From: Polynucleobacter sp. JS-JIR-5-A7
GTDB lineage: Bacteria > Pseudomonadota > Gammaproteobacteria > Burkholderiales > Burkholderiaceae
Direction: 5' to 3'
Length of the DNA stretch: 64,000 bases
NCBI RefSeq assembly: GCF_018687935.1
Contig: NZ_CP061308.1
Span: 1,358,048-1,422,047, forward strand
A program made the position numbers and the translations under genes. Shown one piece after another: positions 7,794 through 16,474 of this stretch. The stretch's first letter is position 1. Every line of letters starts with the position of its first letter. The notes beneath the pieces were generated by a model. That model was given only the letters and a program-made list of their open reading frames with translations. It searched no databases and was not told the DNA's origin.

Positions 7794-8783
7794 TTACTCG
7801 GCCTCGATTTTGGCTTGCTGAGCAACCAACTCCCACTTCTTCTTCTCTGCGGCAATAAAGAGCTTGGTGTTAGCAGGCGTGTCACCTACAGCCCAGCCGC
7901 CCAAATCTTTCCAGCGCTGTTTAATTTCTGGGGAGTCTAGTGCTTTCTTTACAGCAATATAGAGTTTGTCGATAACAGGTTTTGGTGTTCCAGCAGGAAC
8001 GAATAAACCAAACCACGCAGTGACTTCAAAGTTAGGATAACCCGCTTGAATCATCGTTGGTACATCAGGCAATTCTGCAACTCTGTTCTTGCTGGTCACT
8101 GCGAGAGCACGTAATTTTCCAGCCTTGATGTATTGCATCGAGCTCGGCAAGTTATCGACCATCATGCTCGTCTGGCCAGCCAATAGATCAGCCAATGCTG
8201 GTCCAGCACCTTTATAGGGTACGTGAATAATGTCGATACCAGCTTGTGTTTTAAATAACTCGCCAGACATATGGATTGATTGACCACGGCCAGAAGATGC
8301 AAAGGAATATTTACCCGGATTGGCTTTTGCCAAAGCAACCAGCTCAGCAACCGTCTTTGCAGGCACCTCGGGATTGACTACTAGTACGTTTGGGTTAGCA
8401 ATCACAACAGTGATGGGCTCCATGTCTTCCATCTTATAAGGAAGACTTTTATAAAGGCTGTAGTTAATTGCATTCGGGCCAATATTGCCCATGGCCATGG
8501 TGTAACCATCAGCAGGGGCTGCAAGCAAAGCTTGAATACCAATGATGCCTGCGCCACCGGCTTTGTTTTCAATGATCACACTTTGTCCAAGCTCTTTACC
8601 CAAAATCTCTGACAGAGCACGCGATGAAATATCAGTTGTACCACCTGGCGCTGCTGTGACAATAATTTTGACGGGTTTATTAGGGAAAGGCTGAGCAAAC
8701 ACCAAGGGGGCGCAAAAAACTGAGGCCGTTATGGCAGCACAAACAAAAGCGCATTGCTTACGCAAAAATTGAAAGTGAATCAT
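7794..8783 (-). CDS. Bug family solute-binding protein 3
   Basis: TctC/Bug periplasmic binder of 329 residues, with a signal peptide ending VFAQ (about 30), ligand loop TAAPGGTTD (43-51), NKAGGAGIIGIQAL, HVPYKGAGP and VPTMIQAGYP. GGAG lies just before the ATG. It is the last gene of a four-gene minus-strand operon (Bug 4, exported aldolase, cytochrome c, Bug 3), 70 bases after the cytochrome. All four products are predicted to be exported, so this protein may deliver or sense substrate or product of the periplasmic aldolase. Ligand unknown. Confidence 0.9.
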   Translation of the reverse strand: MIHFQFLRKQCAFVCAAITASVFCAPLVFAQPFPNKPVKIIVTAAPGGTTDISSRALSEILGKELGQSVIIENKAGGAGIIGIQALLAAPADGYTMAMGNIGPNAINYSLYKSLPYKMEDMEPITVVIANPNVLVVNPEVPAKTVAELVALAKANPGKYSFASSGRGQSIHMSGELFKTQAGIDIIHVPYKGAGPALADLLAGQTSMMVDNLPSSMQYIKAGKLRALAVTSKNRVAELPDVPTMIQAGYPNFEVTAWFGLFVPAGTPKPVIDKLYIAVKKALDSPEIKQRWKDLGGWAVGDTPANTKLFIAAEKKKWELVAQQAKIEAE

Positions 8784-8853
8784 ATTGTCTCCGAGTAATC
8801 TCTATTGATCGTTTTATTCAATCCATTTAAACTTCTACATCTTTACAGCCACA

Positions 8854-9255
8854 TCATTGCTTCTTATTCAATCCTGCTTTACGAGATTCCACTTCTTTAT
8901 TAATAGCAGCAATCATCTTTGCATCCGGTGATTTCCAGTTACCGCCTGAATTGTTGACCATATAGACCAGCGCATCTGAAAATGCCTCAATACTCAAATT
9001 CGGGTTTCCTCCCTTTGGCGGCATAGCTCTCACCCCAACATAAGCATGTGCAGTCAAAGTTGGCTGCCCTTCTGCGATCAATGGTGCCCACTTAGCTTTA
9101 TCTCCAAACTTCGGCGCATTCAGAACACCAGCGCCATGACAGCTAGCGCATACTTGTTTGTAAGTGCTTTCGCCTGATTGTGCATGCACCAATCCGGAAG
9201 CACTAAGTAGCGCTAAGGCAAAACCAAAAATATGGATCTCTTTTTTCAAACTCAT
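8854..9255 (-). CDS. Periplasmic class I cytochrome c (c5-like)
   Basis: A 133-residue monohaem cytochrome. The signal peptide ends near VHAQ (26). Haem is attached by CASCH (36-40), and the sixth ligand is probably Met78 in VRAMPPKG, a c5-like Met loop. The tail is lysine-rich. AAAGG precedes the ATG. It lies 56 bases downstream of the exported class II aldolase and 70 upstream of a Bug gene, so it might accept electrons from a periplasmic oxidation of the same substrate. No dehydrogenase subunit is encoded alongside; the electron partner is unknown. Confidence 0.88.
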   Translation of the reverse strand: MSLKKEIHIFGFALALLSASGLVHAQSGESTYKQVCASCHGAGVLNAPKFGDKAKWAPLIAEGQPTLTAHAYVGVRAMPPKGGNPNLSIEAFSDALVYMVNNSGGNWKSPDAKMIAAINKEVESRKAGLNKKQ

Positions 9256-9311
9256 TATTACCTTTCAGTGCAATCATTAATACATTCATTGCCATGCTAA
9301 TGGATAATGAC

Positions 9312-10109
9312 TTATTGTGTTTTCTTAACTCTTTCGGTCCAAAGCTGCCAAGGTCGACCAATGGTCTTCTCGATCGTTTCTTGGGCGATCGAGGCTTCAC
9401 CTGGGGTGAGATATTGAACCTGCCCCATCTTCATTGCTTCCCCTTGAATGCTGGCATTCTGAATCGCATAGACTGCTCTAAAGACAGCCTTTTTGATGGA
9501 GTCTGCTCCAGCAGCATAACCGTGGCCACGCATCAGAACAAAATATTGCAAACCCATTGATTGGGATAAGGCATTACCCAACTCCACATTACTGACAAAC
9601 ATATCGGTATCTGGATTAGGTTTTGCAAAATTACGAATTTCAAATATCGGTGCGCCCTCGCCCAAAAAAGAACTCATGTGATACACCGGTTTTAAGGGGG
9701 TTCCAGTCAAACCATAAGGCAAGATCGGTGGTGCATGTCCATGAATCACTGAATTGATATCGGGACGATTTTTTAGAATGCCACTATGAATAAATCGTTC
9801 GCCATATGCAACCCGAGTGTCGCCATTGAGCGCCTTACCATTCATATCGAACTCCATGATGTCCTCGACCTTTACAGTCGACGGCGCAACACTTCTCGCT
9901 AGAAAGAAAGTATTGGGATTGGCAGGATTGCGAACGCTAATATGGCCATAGCCATCAACTGCATTTTGGTCGTACAAAATATGATTAGCAATCACCAATT
10001 CTTCAATGGCTACTTTGACCTTGGGATCTTGCTCCATCTGCTCTTGCACAGAGGCAGCATGAGCCTGCGCAATACCGAGTAATATCAATGAAATCAGAAT
10101 TCTTTTCAT
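9312..10109 (-). CDS. Exported class II aldolase/adducin-family protein
   Basis: A 265-residue class II aldolase-fold protein (family: fuculose-phosphate aldolase, ribulose-phosphate epimerase, adducin head) preceded by a clear Sec signal peptide ending AHA (16-18). The catalytic set appears intact. Glu104 (GERFIHSG) lies 19 residues before the HxH pair His123/His125 (VIHGHAPP), the spacing of FucA Glu73/His92, and a third metal ligand is His196 (MRGHGY). The reaction would be Zn2+-dependent retro-aldol cleavage or decarboxylation, here in the periplasm. The ATG overlaps the upstream Bug stop (TAATG), with AAGGTGG as ribosome site. An exported member of this family is unusual. Confidence 0.85.
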   Translation of the reverse strand: MKRILISLILLGIAQAHAASVQEQMEQDPKVKVAIEELVIANHILYDQNAVDGYGHISVRNPANPNTFFLARSVAPSTVKVEDIMEFDMNGKALNGDTRVAYGERFIHSGILKNRPDINSVIHGHAPPILPYGLTGTPLKPVYHMSSFLGEGAPIFEIRNFAKPNPDTDMFVSNVELGNALSQSMGLQYFVLMRGHGYAAGADSIKKAVFRAVYAIQNASIQGEAMKMGQVQYLTPGEASIAQETIEKTIGRPWQLWTERVKKTQ

Positions 10110-11095
10110 TATTCCACCTTGCCGATCTTTCTGACGATCTCACCCATCTGCGCAGATTCTTTATCCCAGTAGACTTTAAATTCGGGAGCATCCAGATATT
10201 GGATGGGGCTTCCTGCGCCATTAATCACAGAGCGTACTCTCTCATCCGTTGAGGCTTGCTTAGCAGCTTCACGTAGCTTATTGGTGATGTAGTCAGGAGT
10301 AGCACTAGGCACAAATAATCCAGCCCACTGTGAAAACTCTATCTTCACACCCATTTCTTTAAAGCTGGGTACCTCTGGCATGCTAGCCAATCTGCCATCA
10401 CCCCAATGGGCTAAAGCACGTACCTTGCCTGCTTTAATTTGCTGAACAATCGAGGATGGCCCAGTAGCAATCGCATCCACCTGTCCTCCCAATAAGCCCA
10501 CAATCGCTGGCCCAGCTCCCGTATAAGGAATATGCACCATGTAGAACTTTTCAGAAGACTTGAGCATCTCCATCGGCACGTGCATAGTTCCATAGTTTCC
10601 TGAAGAACCAAAGTTGTATTTACCAGGATTAGCGCGCATTGCGGCTACAAAAGCTTTGTAATCTTTCCATGGGCTATCTGCGCGCACCACTAATACGGTC
10701 GGATCAGCAGTAAAACGGGCAATCGGTTTAAGTTGATTCAACTGAAAAGATTGCTCGCGCCCGACTACTTTGTCAGCCTCGGGAATAATTGAAATGGAAG
10801 ATAAAGCCATCAAGATGGTGTAACCATCTGGTTTTGATTTAGCCACTGACGCCATACCAATACCACCACCTGCACCCGCCTTATTTTCCACAATCACCGG
10901 TTGGCCCAAGATGCGGGACAGCGCTTCAGCCACCGGTCTACCTACGGCATCGGCTACACCACCCGGAGGAAATGGCACGACCATGGTGATCGACTTGGTG
11001 GGCCAAGGCTCTAGGGTCTGGGCAAACGCAGAAATTGCCCAACAAGATAATGCGATACAGCCCAACAAACGGCGAACTTGGTATTTTTGTCTCAT
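10109..11095 (-). CDS. Bug family solute-binding protein 4
   Basis: TctC/Bug periplasmic binder, 328 residues. The signal peptide ends AFAQ (about 26), with ligand loop PFPPGGVAD (41-49), NKAGAGGGIGMASVAKSKPDGYTI, HIPYTGAGP and VPSFKEMGV. It is the first gene of the minus-strand operon that continues into the exported aldolase, cytochrome c and Bug 3; its TAA overlaps the aldolase ATG by one base, so the two are translationally coupled. It diverges from an FAH gene at 11207. The coupling argues that this binder and the aldolase share a substrate. Confidence 0.9.
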   Translation of the reverse strand: MRQKYQVRRLLGCIALSCWAISAFAQTLEPWPTKSITMVVPFPPGGVADAVGRPVAEALSRILGQPVIVENKAGAGGGIGMASVAKSKPDGYTILMALSSISIIPEADKVVGREQSFQLNQLKPIARFTADPTVLVVRADSPWKDYKAFVAAMRANPGKYNFGSSGNYGTMHVPMEMLKSSEKFYMVHIPYTGAGPAIVGLLGGQVDAIATGPSSIVQQIKAGKVRALAHWGDGRLASMPEVPSFKEMGVKIEFSQWAGLFVPSATPDYITNKLREAAKQASTDERVRSVINGAGSPIQYLDAPEFKVYWDKESAQMGEIVRKIGKVE

Positions 11096-11206
11096 TTTGT
11101 CTCTGAACCGTAATTTCGTTATTATTTATGCTCTTTATCCTACTACAAGAATCATCACAATCAACTAGGGTTAGTCTAGACATAACCCCCACTGGAGATA
11201 GTAATC

Positions 11207-12094
11207 ATGAGATACGCAGCATTTTCTTTAAGCAAAGAGCCTTCCAAGACTCGGGTGGGAATCGTAGCAGCTGACGGCAAGACTGTACAAGAGCTCGATT
11301 TAGGGGTTGATGTAAGTGAAGACGGCATTGTGGCCATCCTTAAATCAGATCTGGCTGGCAAATTACCCCAGCCCATTGCGACGCATGCCTTGAGTGATAT
11401 TCGTTTACTCGCCCCTGTTCCAAGACCTCGTAGAAATATTTTCTGTGTTGGCAAAAATTATCATGAGCATGCTAAAGAATTTTCTAATAGCGGATTTGAT
11501 GGCAGCGCTAAACCAGGCGAGGATATTCCAAGCCATGCCATTTTCTTTACCAAGCCGCCAGAGTCTGTCACAGGCCCAAATACTAATGTCATTATTCCGA
11601 CTGCAGTATCTACCTGCATCGACTACGAAGCCGAGTTAACGATTGTGATTGGTAAGGGTGGTAAGGGCATCAGCGAGGCCGATGCCATGAAACATGTCTG
11701 GGGTTACACCGCTATTAATGATGTGACAGCCCGCGATTGGCAACAACGTCATAAGCAATGGTTCCTTGGCAAGAGTTTTGATACCTTCTGTCCAATGGGC
11801 CCCTGGGTTGTGACCGCAGATGAAGTCAATGCCGAAGATATTTCTGTGAAATGCTGGGTCAATGGTGAGTTACGCCAAAACTCCAATACCAAAGATCTGA
11901 TCTTTGATATTCCGAACATGATTGCCACTGTCTCAGCCGGTATTACGCTTTACCCTGGCGATCTGATTGCCACCGGGACACCTGTGGGAGTTGGCATCGG
12001 GTTTAAGCCGCCAAAGTATTTAGTCAATGGCGATGTCGTAGTGGTTGAGATGGGCGGCATTGGCAAGCTTGAAAATACCTTTGTTGCCGTCTAA
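11207..12094 (+). CDS. Fumarylacetoacetate hydrolase-family protein (cytosolic)
   Basis: A 295-residue FAH-fold enzyme without signal peptide. The N-terminal capping domain (1-70) is followed by the catalytic domain starting at FCVGKNYHEHAKEF (79-92). Probable metal ligands are Glu141, Glu143 (DYEAELTI) and Asp172 (INDVTARDW). The GDLIATGTPVGVG loop is present. Members cleave acylpyruvates, hydrate 2-oxopentenoates or decarboxylate oxaloacetate; I cannot choose. GGAGATAG precedes the ATG. It is divergent from the Bug-aldolase operon with about 110 bases between and has its own strong terminator, so it may be co-regulated with that operon. Confidence 0.88.
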   Translation: MRYAAFSLSKEPSKTRVGIVAADGKTVQELDLGVDVSEDGIVAILKSDLAGKLPQPIATHALSDIRLLAPVPRPRRNIFCVGKNYHEHAKEFSNSGFDGSAKPGEDIPSHAIFFTKPPESVTGPNTNVIIPTAVSTCIDYEAELTIVIGKGGKGISEADAMKHVWGYTAINDVTARDWQQRHKQWFLGKSFDTFCPMGPWVVTADEVNAEDISVKCWVNGELRQNSNTKDLIFDIPNMIATVSAGITLYPGDLIATGTPVGVGIGFKPPKYLVNGDVVVVEMGGIGKLENTFVAV

Positions 12095-12122
12095 GTAAGT
12101 CAACTGATATTGACTTAAAAAG

Positions 12123-12146
12123 AAAGCCACCCTAGGGTGGCTTTTC
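12123..12146. terminator. Bidirectional terminator between two FAH genes
   Basis: An eleven-base perfect palindromic arm pair AAAGCCACCCT / AGGGTGGCTTT lies between the convergent stops of the plus-strand FAH (12094) and minus-strand Tat-FAH (12174). T or A runs on both sides allow it to serve both directions. Confidence 0.88.
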
Positions 12147-12173
12147 TAATGTACGGCTTAGTTTTAAGTTAGC

Positions 12174-13217
12174 TTATGCCAAGGTAAATTTGAGTTCACC
12201 AAGATTTCCTACTGAACTGACTACCTTATCGCCCTTCTTTAGCCAGACTTGTTTGTCTTTCGGCATCCCTGCTATTACGCCTTCCGGAGTTCCCGTAAAG
12301 ATAATATCGCCAGGCTCTAGAGTCCAATAGGTACTGATATAGGAGATCATCTTTTGGGTGTTATGAATAAAGTCTGAGGTATTTGAGTTTTGACGTAACT
12401 CACCATTGACCCAAGTTTTGACCGTCAAGTTGTTAGGGTCACCCACTAAATCAGCCGTCACAAAATAAGGGCCAATTGGTGCGTACTGATCTAAGGTCTT
12501 ACCTACCATCCACTGACCATTCGGTAGATCCAGCTGCAAGTCACGTGAGGAGAAGTCATTAGAGGTGCAATACCCGCCAATATAATCGAGCGCCGCAGAT
12601 TCAGGGATGTTACGTCCTTGCTTGCCCACCACAATCAACAGCTCAGTCTCATAGTCAAGCTTGTAAGACACTGATGGCGGAGGAATCTGCAATAAGCTGT
12701 TATGCGCAGTCAGAGTGTTATTGTATTTATTAAACAATGGTGGAACGCGTGGGTAACCACGACCAACCTCATCGGCATGGGCACGAAAATTTAAGCCAAC
12801 ACAGATAATCTTGCCTGGATTTTTAAATAGACGTCCAAAAGTAATGTCAGATTCTTTTAAGTAAGGAACGCCAGATTTATCTGCGCTAGCCACTACTTTA
12901 TTAAATCCTACAGCATTACCTTCTTGCAACAACTGATCTAGCGTAGTTGGAGCGGCAATCTTCATCTTCTTGGCTACAGCGCGGACATCAATTACGCCCT
13001 TTGGAGTCACAACCCCTAACGTCTCTGTACCGTCAGAATTCATGATGGAGAGGATCTTGCTGTTCTTCACCATTTCACGAGGACCCTTGTATGGCTCACC
13101 ACCCCATACTGAAGTTTGATGTGCAGAAGCTTCTTGCATTACACCCATAGTGGAAGCTGCTACTAAACCAGCACCTGCTGCTGATGCGGTTTTCATAAAT
13201 TGACGGCGTGAACTCAT
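12174..13217 (-). CDS. Tat-exported fumarylacetoacetate hydrolase-family protein
   Basis: A 347-residue FAH-fold protein starting with a twin-arginine signal: SSRRQFMK at 2-9, a hydrophobic Ala/Gly stretch, and a cleavage site near ASA (30-32). The catalytic domain follows a 100-residue cap. IICVGLNFRAHADEVG spans 137-152, probable metal ligands are Glu190, Glu192 (DYETEL) and Asp221 (SNDFSSRDL), and GDIIFTGTPEGV is present. A strong AAAGGAG ribosome site lies before the ATG. Tat export suits a folded metalloenzyme. FAH enzymes are normally cytosolic, so a periplasmic member is notable. Its substrate may be a bulky acylpyruvate or unsaturated keto acid; unknown. Confidence 0.86.
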   Translation of the reverse strand: MSSRRQFMKTASAAGAGLVAASTMGVMQEASAHQTSVWGGEPYKGPREMVKNSKILSIMNSDGTETLGVVTPKGVIDVRAVAKKMKIAAPTTLDQLLQEGNAVGFNKVVASADKSGVPYLKESDITFGRLFKNPGKIICVGLNFRAHADEVGRGYPRVPPLFNKYNNTLTAHNSLLQIPPPSVSYKLDYETELLIVVGKQGRNIPESAALDYIGGYCTSNDFSSRDLQLDLPNGQWMVGKTLDQYAPIGPYFVTADLVGDPNNLTVKTWVNGELRQNSNTSDFIHNTQKMISYISTYWTLEPGDIIFTGTPEGVIAGMPKDKQVWLKKGDKVVSSVGNLGELKFTLA

Positions 13218-13330
13218 CCATTTCTCCTTTTGTTTTAATAAATTATTTCAATTGCCAATTAATCACTACAAAAGGAATATTACTGCAGCAAAATATGCGG
13301 TGGTGCAGCAAATAGAATGAAAGCGGACGA

Positions 13331-15244
13331 CTAAGCTAAGCCGAAGAAAGTCGCAATGCGGTAGGTAATGAATGAAGCAATGTAAGCTAGTCCGAACAAG
13401 TAGCTCAGCATAATGATTGGAATCTTCCAACCGCCCGTTTCGCGCTTAACCGCAGCAATGGTTGAGAGGCACTGCGGCGCAAACACAAACCATGCCAGCA
13501 AAGAAAGAGCCGTCGCCAACGACCAACCACTAGAGATCAATGGAATCAATGCTTCTGCTGCATCAGCACTAGAGCTTGATAAGGCGTAAACCGTTGCAAG
13601 TGAACTCACGACTACCTCGCGCGCAGCCATGCCAGGCACTAAGGCAATGCTGATCTGCCAGTTAAAACCAATTGGCGAGAAGACATGCGCTAGGGCCTGT
13701 CCGATGACACCAGCAAAACTATATTGAATTGGAGATCCAGTTGCGCCTTCTGGTGGCTGCGGAAAGCTCGATAAAACCCATAGGCCAATGGTCATGATCA
13801 AAATAATGCCACCCACACGACGCAAGAAAATTTCTGCGCGTTGCCATAGACTGATGGCTAAATTGCCTAAGCGTGGCAAGTGATAACTCGGCAACTCCAT
13901 CATGAGGGCGTTCATTCTGAACTGCTCACTAGTAAATCGTTTCAGCACCCAGGCTACAGCCATGGCCCCCAAGATACCGGCCAAGTACAACAAGAACAGC
14001 ACTAAGCCTTGCAAATCAATGCCGGCCCATAATTTCTGTTCCGGAATAAATGCAGAGATTAATAAAGCGTACACCGGCAGACGCGCTGAACAAGTCATCA
14101 TCGGTGCGATCAAGATGGTGACTAAACGATCGCGCGCATTAGAGATACTACGCGTTGCCATGATGCCAGGAATAGCGCAGGCAAAACTAGATAGAAGGGG
14201 AATGAATGAGCGCCCCGATAAACCAACGGAGCCCATCACACGATCTAAGAGATAAGCCGCTCTGGGCAAATAACCAGACTCTTCTAGCAACAAAATAAAG
14301 AAGAACAAAATCAAGATCTGCGGCAGAAAGATCACAACCCCACCTAATCCAGCCAAGATGCCATTAATCAACAAGCTACGTAACCAGGTGTCTGGCAGAA
14401 CCTCACTCATTTGTGTGCCAAGATATTCAATCGAGGTCTTAATCAATTCCATCGGCATGGTTGCCCAAGTAAAGACGGCTTGGAAAATGCAAAAGAGTAA
14501 GACAACCAAAATCATCGGACCAACTATTGGGTGTAGCAATACTGCATCCAAGCGATCACTCAGTTGATCGGGAATAATTTGGTCAAGACCCAAGTTCTGC
14601 AATATGCGCTGTACCTGCACGTTGTCAGATTCTGTATGGGCAATATGCGAAGCAACATTTTCTAAGGTGGCATCACTAGTGCCGGTGCGCAAGGCATTGA
14701 GATTGCGCCAATCTAATTCTGATAAGAACTGCTTGATACCATCTGCGCCATCTGACTGTATGCCAACACTCGTAATCACCGGTAGCCCCAGTTCCTGAGA
14801 GAGTGCAGCTGTATCAATCTGCAAGCCTTGGCGTTTAGCGATGTCGAGCATATTGAGTACTACAACGCATGGCAATCCCAAGCGCTTCGCAGCTAATACT
14901 AGGCGTAGATTGCGACGCAAGTTCATAGCACTCAAAATGCACAAAACTAAGTCGGGACGTTTCTCCCCTTCTGCTCTGCCCAAGAGGACATTACAAGTCA
15001 CCCGCTCATCAAGTGATCGGGGATAAAGGCTATAGGCCCCCGGTAAATCTAGGATACGAATATTTTTTCCAGACCCAAGTGCTAGTCGACCTTCTTTACG
15101 CTCAACCGTCACACCAGAATAATTGGCAACTTTCTGGCGACTGCCAGTGAGTAAATTAAATAAAGCTGTTTTTCCACAATTGGGATTACCCAATAAAGCG
15201 ACGATTGGTTCGCTGGGGAAAAAATGGACGGTGGATTCAGACAT
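13331..15244 (-). CDS. feoB: Ferrous iron transporter FeoB
   Basis: GTP-gated Fe2+ importer of the inner membrane. The 637-residue product has the N-terminal G domain with G1 GNPNCGKT (19-26), Thr46 switch, G3 DLPG (66-69) and G4 NMLD (131-134), then a helical spacer and the membrane core with two gate regions from about 230 to the end. It is shorter than E. coli FeoB (about 770) and lacks a long cytosolic C-terminus, as in many short bacterial forms. Its start overlaps the end of feoA by eight bases. Regulated through the promoter and Fur box upstream of feoA. Confidence 0.96.
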   Translation of the reverse strand: MSESTVHFFPSEPIVALLGNPNCGKTALFNLLTGSRQKVANYSGVTVERKEGRLALGSGKNIRILDLPGAYSLYPRSLDERVTCNVLLGRAEGEKRPDLVLCILSAMNLRRNLRLVLAAKRLGLPCVVVLNMLDIAKRQGLQIDTAALSQELGLPVITSVGIQSDGADGIKQFLSELDWRNLNALRTGTSDATLENVASHIAHTESDNVQVQRILQNLGLDQIIPDQLSDRLDAVLLHPIVGPMILVVLLFCIFQAVFTWATMPMELIKTSIEYLGTQMSEVLPDTWLRSLLINGILAGLGGVVIFLPQILILFFFILLLEESGYLPRAAYLLDRVMGSVGLSGRSFIPLLSSFACAIPGIMATRSISNARDRLVTILIAPMMTCSARLPVYALLISAFIPEQKLWAGIDLQGLVLFLLYLAGILGAMAVAWVLKRFTSEQFRMNALMMELPSYHLPRLGNLAISLWQRAEIFLRRVGGIILIMTIGLWVLSSFPQPPEGATGSPIQYSFAGVIGQALAHVFSPIGFNWQISIALVPGMAAREVVVSSLATVYALSSSSADAAEALIPLISSGWSLATALSLLAWFVFAPQCLSTIAAVKRETGGWKIPIIMLSYLFGLAYIASFITYRIATFFGLA

Positions 15245-15482
15245 GAGGAATTAACTCAACCTCAATCATCCGAGCTTCTGATTGACGCAAGGCAAATGTA
15301 GAAGTACCAACTCGAACTAGATAAGGCCCTTTTTTCAGCAGACCTTTGCGCAGCAAAGTGACCTGCTCACCGGGAAGAAAACCAATATCTTCCAACTGCC
15401 CCTTAATTTGAGGGGCGCCTTTGGGGGCATTCACTTCACTCACCCGATAGAGGTTGCCAAGGTCGACCTGATCTAAATTCAT
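15237..15482 (-). CDS. feoA: FeoA accessory protein
   Basis: An 81-residue SH3-like FeoA protein needed for FeoB-mediated Fe2+ uptake in the cytoplasm. It has a typical FeoA core (LEDIGFLPGEQVTLLRKG) and a beta-rich end that returns to VGTSTFALRQSEARMIEV. It is the first gene of the feoAB operon and overlaps feoB by eight bases. The ATG has little ribosome-site complementarity. A consensus -10 and a Fur site lie 30-66 bases upstream. Confidence 0.92.
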   Translation of the reverse strand: MNLDQVDLGNLYRVSEVNAPKGAPQIKGQLEDIGFLPGEQVTLLRKGLLKKGPYLVRVGTSTFALRQSEARMIEVELIPHV

Positions 15483-15512
15483 TCAATATGCTTTTTAGCT
15501 AGCTGAGAAGGG

Positions 15513-15518
15513 ATTATA
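15513..15518 (-). promoter_or_regulatory. -10 element (TATAAT) of the feoAB promoter
   Basis: On the minus strand the bases read TATAAT exactly, 31 bases before the feoA ATG. A clear -35 box is not seen at 17 bases. The Fur-like palindrome occupies the region immediately upstream, as expected for repression by Fe-Fur. Confidence 0.6.
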
Positions 15519-15527
15519 GCTTTAAAT

Positions 15528-15548
15528 GAGAATGAATATCATTCATTC
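15528..15548. promoter_or_regulatory. Fur box upstream of feoAB
   Basis: The 21-base site reads GAGAATGAATATCATTCATTC, a near-palindrome built of the GAATGA/TCATTC hexamers recognised by Fur. It agrees at 13 of 19 positions with the classical Fur consensus GATAATGATAATCATTATC. It sits just upstream of the TATAAT, so iron-bound Fur would block RNA polymerase. Confidence 0.78.
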
Positions 15549-15638
15549 AAAAGCGAAATTATTCCTTTAATAATGTGGCATCCTAAGCCTTTAGGATTTG
15601 ATCCAAAGCAAAAGTAATAGGCTTAATCCAGACTCATT

Positions 15639-15680
15639 TGAATTGATTGAGAAGAGACGCAAATACCTGAAATCAATTCA
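15639..15680 (-). repeat. Inverted repeat spanning the modA stop
   Basis: Ten-base arms TGAATTGATT and AATCAATTCA are separated by 22 bases; the inner edge of one arm overlaps the modA stop codon. There is no T-tract, so it looks more like an mRNA 3' structure than a classical terminator. The remaining gap up to feoA holds only the feo promoter and Fur box. Confidence 0.4.
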
Positions 15681-16440
15681 GTGCAGTGGGTGTTGTGAAG
15701 CCGTATTTACGCAGAATCGATTTAGCCTGCGGGCCCTGCATAAATTGATATAGATCTTGCGCCTCTTGTGGAGCATCTTTGATCAACACCATTCTTTGTT
15801 GAATGGGGGAATAGAGTTTGCTATCGACCAATATGAAGTTGGTCTCTTTTGCGACCCCTGATGACTTCACTAATGACAAAGCAGTAAAGCCAATATCTGC
15901 CGCACCACTCACTACGTATGTTGTAGCCACGCCAATGTTATCGGCATAGACCAGTTTATTTTTCGCCAGATCCCATAAGCCCTCTGCTTTGAGATATTCC
16001 ATCGCCGCTTTTCCATAAGGCGCTAACTCAGGTTTTGCGATAGCAATCTTGTTTGCCTTCATGATGGCTCTACTGACCTCCGCCTTACTGTTAACTAGCT
16101 GAATGCCAGCAGAGGTTTTGGCGATCAAGGCAAGCTTGCCAATGGCGTAGACAACTCCTTCATTGATCGTCTTGCCATTTTTATAAAGCTCAAGAGGAAA
16201 ATACTCATCAGCGGCGATCAAGAGATTGAATGGCGCACCATTCATAATTTGAGCTGTGAAATTACCAGAGGAGCCATAGACTATTCTCAACTCTGATTTA
16301 CCATTAGCCTTGAACGCACCGGCAATCTCACTAAAGGCATCTTTCATATTGGCAGCAACAGCAACCGTTGCACCCTGAGCAAAAGCAAAGTTTGCAAACA
16401 GCAGGAGTGATGCGAATAGCGATAGTAGGCGCAAAGACAT
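15673..16440 (-). CDS. modA: Molybdate-binding periplasmic protein ModA
   Basis: Oxyanion-binding protein of the molybdate ABC importer. 255 residues from the ATG at 16440 (a TTG two codons earlier is also possible). The signal peptide ends AFAQ. The ModA start VAVAANMKDAFSEIA, the YGSSGNFTAQI ligand loop and APYGKAAMEYL hinge motif are present. It is transcribed after the ModE-like regulator gene with a 34-base gap. No modB or modC is nearby, so the permease and ATPase must be elsewhere, shared, or missing. Confidence 0.88.
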   Translation of the reverse strand: MSLRLLSLFASLLLFANFAFAQGATVAVAANMKDAFSEIAGAFKANGKSELRIVYGSSGNFTAQIMNGAPFNLLIAADEYFPLELYKNGKTINEGVVYAIGKLALIAKTSAGIQLVNSKAEVSRAIMKANKIAIAKPELAPYGKAAMEYLKAEGLWDLAKNKLVYADNIGVATTYVVSGAADIGFTALSLVKSSGVAKETNFILVDSKLYSPIQQRMVLIKDAPQEAQDLYQFMQGPQAKSILRKYGFTTPTALN

Positions 16441-16474
16441 ATTCAAAGAGATTGTAGCCTTCGATCAAACTCGC

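Noticed and set aside
13902..14255. 117-residue plus-strand ORF inside feoB
   Set aside because: Antisense shadow of the FeoB membrane domain, no independent evidence.
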